A stretch of DNA of 16,621 nt from Brachyspira catarrhinii (lineage in GTDB: Bacteria > Spirochaetota > Brachyspiria > Brachyspirales > Brachyspiraceae), in the NCBI RefSeq assembly GCF_005518285.1, contig NZ_SJDU01000010.1, forward strand, positions 1 through 16,621, given 5' to 3'. Shown here piece by piece: positions 15,456 to 16,621 of this stretch (positions within the stretch are counted from its first letter, which is position 1; every line of letters starts with the position of its first letter). The notes below the pieces were generated by a model that saw only the letters and a program-made list of their open reading frames with translations, was not told where the DNA came from and searched no databases. Position numbers and translations under genes: made by a program.

Positions 15456-15530
15456 GATTGCTTCGGCACAGCCTCGCAATGACAATCTTTTAATAGTCAT
15501 TGCGAGCCTCATTTTTGAGGCGTGGCAATC
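15456..15530 (-). repeat. Palindromic element copy C (R-L form) between metH and its activation gene
   Basis: 75 bp with the half-units in the reverse order to copy A. R (15456-15483, GATTGCTTCGG...CTCGCAATGAC) comes first, then a 12-nt AT-rich spacer, then L (15496-15530, GTCATTGCGAG...GGCAATC). The L hairpin keeps the GCCTC/GAGGC stem but has loop ATTTTT instead of TTTA, so the stem is conserved while the loop varies. Facing CTCGCAATGAC / GTCATTGCGAG and outer GATTGC / GCAATC make the whole unit one large inverted repeat. Its edge supplies the G of the metH TAG stop. Removing the 75 bp would leave TAA at the same codon. Confidence 0.83.
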
Positions 15531-16621
15531 TATTTATTATCTCTATCCTTTATAATTTCTTTAATAGCGTTTATATTTTCAAAACCGTCCTTGCAGTAAA
15601 ATATTTTAGCCATTCCGCCATAAGCTTCTTTGCAATCTTTTTCCACAAACTCTCTCGTAAGCGCCGCCCCTCCGAGCAGAATCGGAATTTTTAATCCTTT
15701 TTCTTTTATATAAATCAAATTCTCTTTCATTACTTCGGTTGATTTTACGAGCAATCCCGACATTCCTATGCAGTCCGCTTTATTTTCAAAATAGCTTTCC
15801 AAAAATTTTTCGATTGGAACTTTTGTCCCGATATTAACCGTTTCAAATCCGTTATTTTTAATTATTATTTCGACTAAATTTTTTCCGACATCATGAACAT
15901 CGCCCGCGACCGTTCCCAAAATTATTTTAGCCGTTTTTTCCTGTTTCGTTTTCATCAAATAGTCCGATAAAAAATCCACGCTCTTTTTCATTACCTCCGC
16001 GGAACCCAAAACGAAAGGAAGCTGAATCGTTCCTTCTCCGAATTTCACTCCTATGTCGTCCATCGTTGGAAGCAGAATTTCGTCAATTATGGCTTGAGCG
16101 AATTTTTTCTCTCCGCCGAAAATATCGCTATTCGCTTTGGCTTCGTTTAAGAGATTTTGCATATCTTTCCATTCTCCGTCAACCATAGCGTCTTTTATCG
16201 CTTCTCTAATCGGCTTTTTTATATTTATATTAATATTCTTATTTTCTTTTTTGTCCGAAAAATGATTTATATAATTTATGAGCGGTTCTTTCGTATTAGT
16301 TTTATTATAAATTAGCTCTCTTGCAAGTTCAATTTCTTTATCCGCAATTTTTGAGAGAGGAAGAATTTGAGCTACATTTATTATTGCCATCGTGAGTCCA
16401 TGATTTATCGCTTCGTATAAAAAAACGGAATTAAGAATTTTTCTTGCCTCTTCTTTTAATCCGAAAGAAATATTTGAAACTCCCAAACTTATTGAAGACT
16501 CGGGATATTTTATCGAAAGTTCTTTTATAGCTTTTAAAGTTTCCATTCCAGAGCCAAAACTATTTTTGTCTCCGCTCGCCAAAGTGAAAGTCAGACAAGG
16601 ATTCATTATTGCAAATTTCGG
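15530..16621 (-). CDS. metH: Cobalamin-dependent methionine synthase, C-terminal part (5' end outside window)
   Basis: MetH transfers a methyl group from methyltetrahydrofolate to homocysteine through a bound cobalamin. The frame is open to the window edge; five codons (P-K-F-A-I) precede the first visible Met, so that Met is internal. Counting from it, residues 1-60 are the end of the pterin-binding barrel (L-G-V-S-N-I-S-F-G-L, 41-50). Residues 130-220 are the helical cobalamin cap. Residues 226-357 are the cobalamin-binding Rossmann domain with G-D-V-H-D-V-G-K-N (235-243; His238 as lower axial ligand), M-S-G-L-L-V-K-S-T (282-290) and G-G-A-A-L-T. The protein ends right after this domain, so it has no activation domain of its own; that is the next gene. 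The TAG stop overlaps the edge of palindromic element C by one base. The N-terminal homocysteine-binding part is beyond the window. Confidence 0.92.
   Translation of the reverse strand, partial: PKFAIMNPCLTFTLASGDKNSFGSGMETLKAIKELSIKYPESSISLGVSNISFGLKEEARKILNSVFLYEAINHGLTMAIINVAQILPLSKIADKEIELARELIYNKTNTKEPLINYINHFSDKKENKNININIKKPIREAIKDAMVDGEWKDMQNLLNEAKANSDIFGGEKKFAQAIIDEILLPTMDDIGVKFGEGTIQLPFVLGSAEVMKKSVDFLSDYLMKTKQEKTAKIILGTVAGDVHDVGKNLVEIIIKNNGFETVNIGTKVPIEKFLESYFENKADCIGMSGLLVKSTEVMKENLIYIKEKGLKIPILLGGAALTREFVEKDCKEAYGGMAKIFYCKDGFENINAIKEIIKDRDNK

Noticed and set aside
15429..15512. N-terminal extension of the activation protein up to 15512
   Set aside because: The extra residues are encoded by palindromic element C (S-L-R-G-C-A-E-A-I), while the ATG at 15428 has a good AAAGGA site and starts just before the conserved P-P-F-Y-G.
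15429..15529. Frameshift joining metH and the activation gene as one broken gene
   Set aside because: Each gene ends or begins cleanly, with a stop right after the cobalamin domain and a proper ribosome site before the activation ORF. Removing the element does not bring them into the same frame.
12048..15530. CRISPR-like array from the repeated CATTGCGAG units
   Set aside because: Copies are far apart, in varying order and partly within coding frames, with no regular spacers or cas genes.

Overview
The window is strongly AT-rich, low-GC bacterial chromosome. It carries several lipoproteins with relaxed lipoboxes (I-F-S-C, I-Y-S-C, V-V-S-C) and a long CheA. Together these suggest a spirochaete, most likely Brachyspira. 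This is an inference from composition and gene character; no marker RNA gene lies in the window.

Layout. (1) 1-1131, + strand: the end of a HIT-family hydrolase, then a TatD-family metal-dependent DNase. (2) 1168-1806, - strand: a small lipoprotein, divergent from the next group. (3) 1866-4589, + strand: a TTG-started helical lipoprotein, truB, an SpsF-like cytidylyltransferase and a GIY-YIG protein that overlaps it by 8 nt. Two hairpins follow at 4598-4667. (4) 4775-7581, - strand: ugd followed by fucA, then a response regulator with a degenerate PilZ-like C-terminus and its own promoter. (5) 7718-10087, + strand: cheA, divergent from ugd, with back-to-back promoters that appear to share a palindromic TTGCAA -35 box. 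(6) 10112-11213, - strand: a lipoprotein with a metzincin-type zinc motif, and a TM2-domain protein. (7) 11277-16621, - strand: the C-terminal part of a cobalamin-dependent methionine synthase (metH), a separate gene for its reactivation domain, and a 1104-residue restriction-modification protein that combines a nuclease, an N6-adenine methyltransferase and a Type ISP-like specificity domain.

The most unusual signal is a family of short, GC-richer palindromic elements (core CATTGCGAG / CTCGCAATG) at three places in region 7. Two lie inside the restriction-modification gene and are read through in frame, adding 24 and 11 residues. The third lies between metH and its activation gene, starting at the metH stop codon. 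The elements are built from two hairpin half-units, called L and R here. They occur as L-R, R alone and R-L, with 11-12 nt spacers in the paired forms. All three read in the same frame (S-L-R...). This resembles protein-coding palindromic elements of the Rickettsia type combined with the paired layout of REP/BIME elements.

No stretch longer than about 300 bases lacks a gene. No tRNA, rRNA, CRISPR array, transposase or replication origin was seen.
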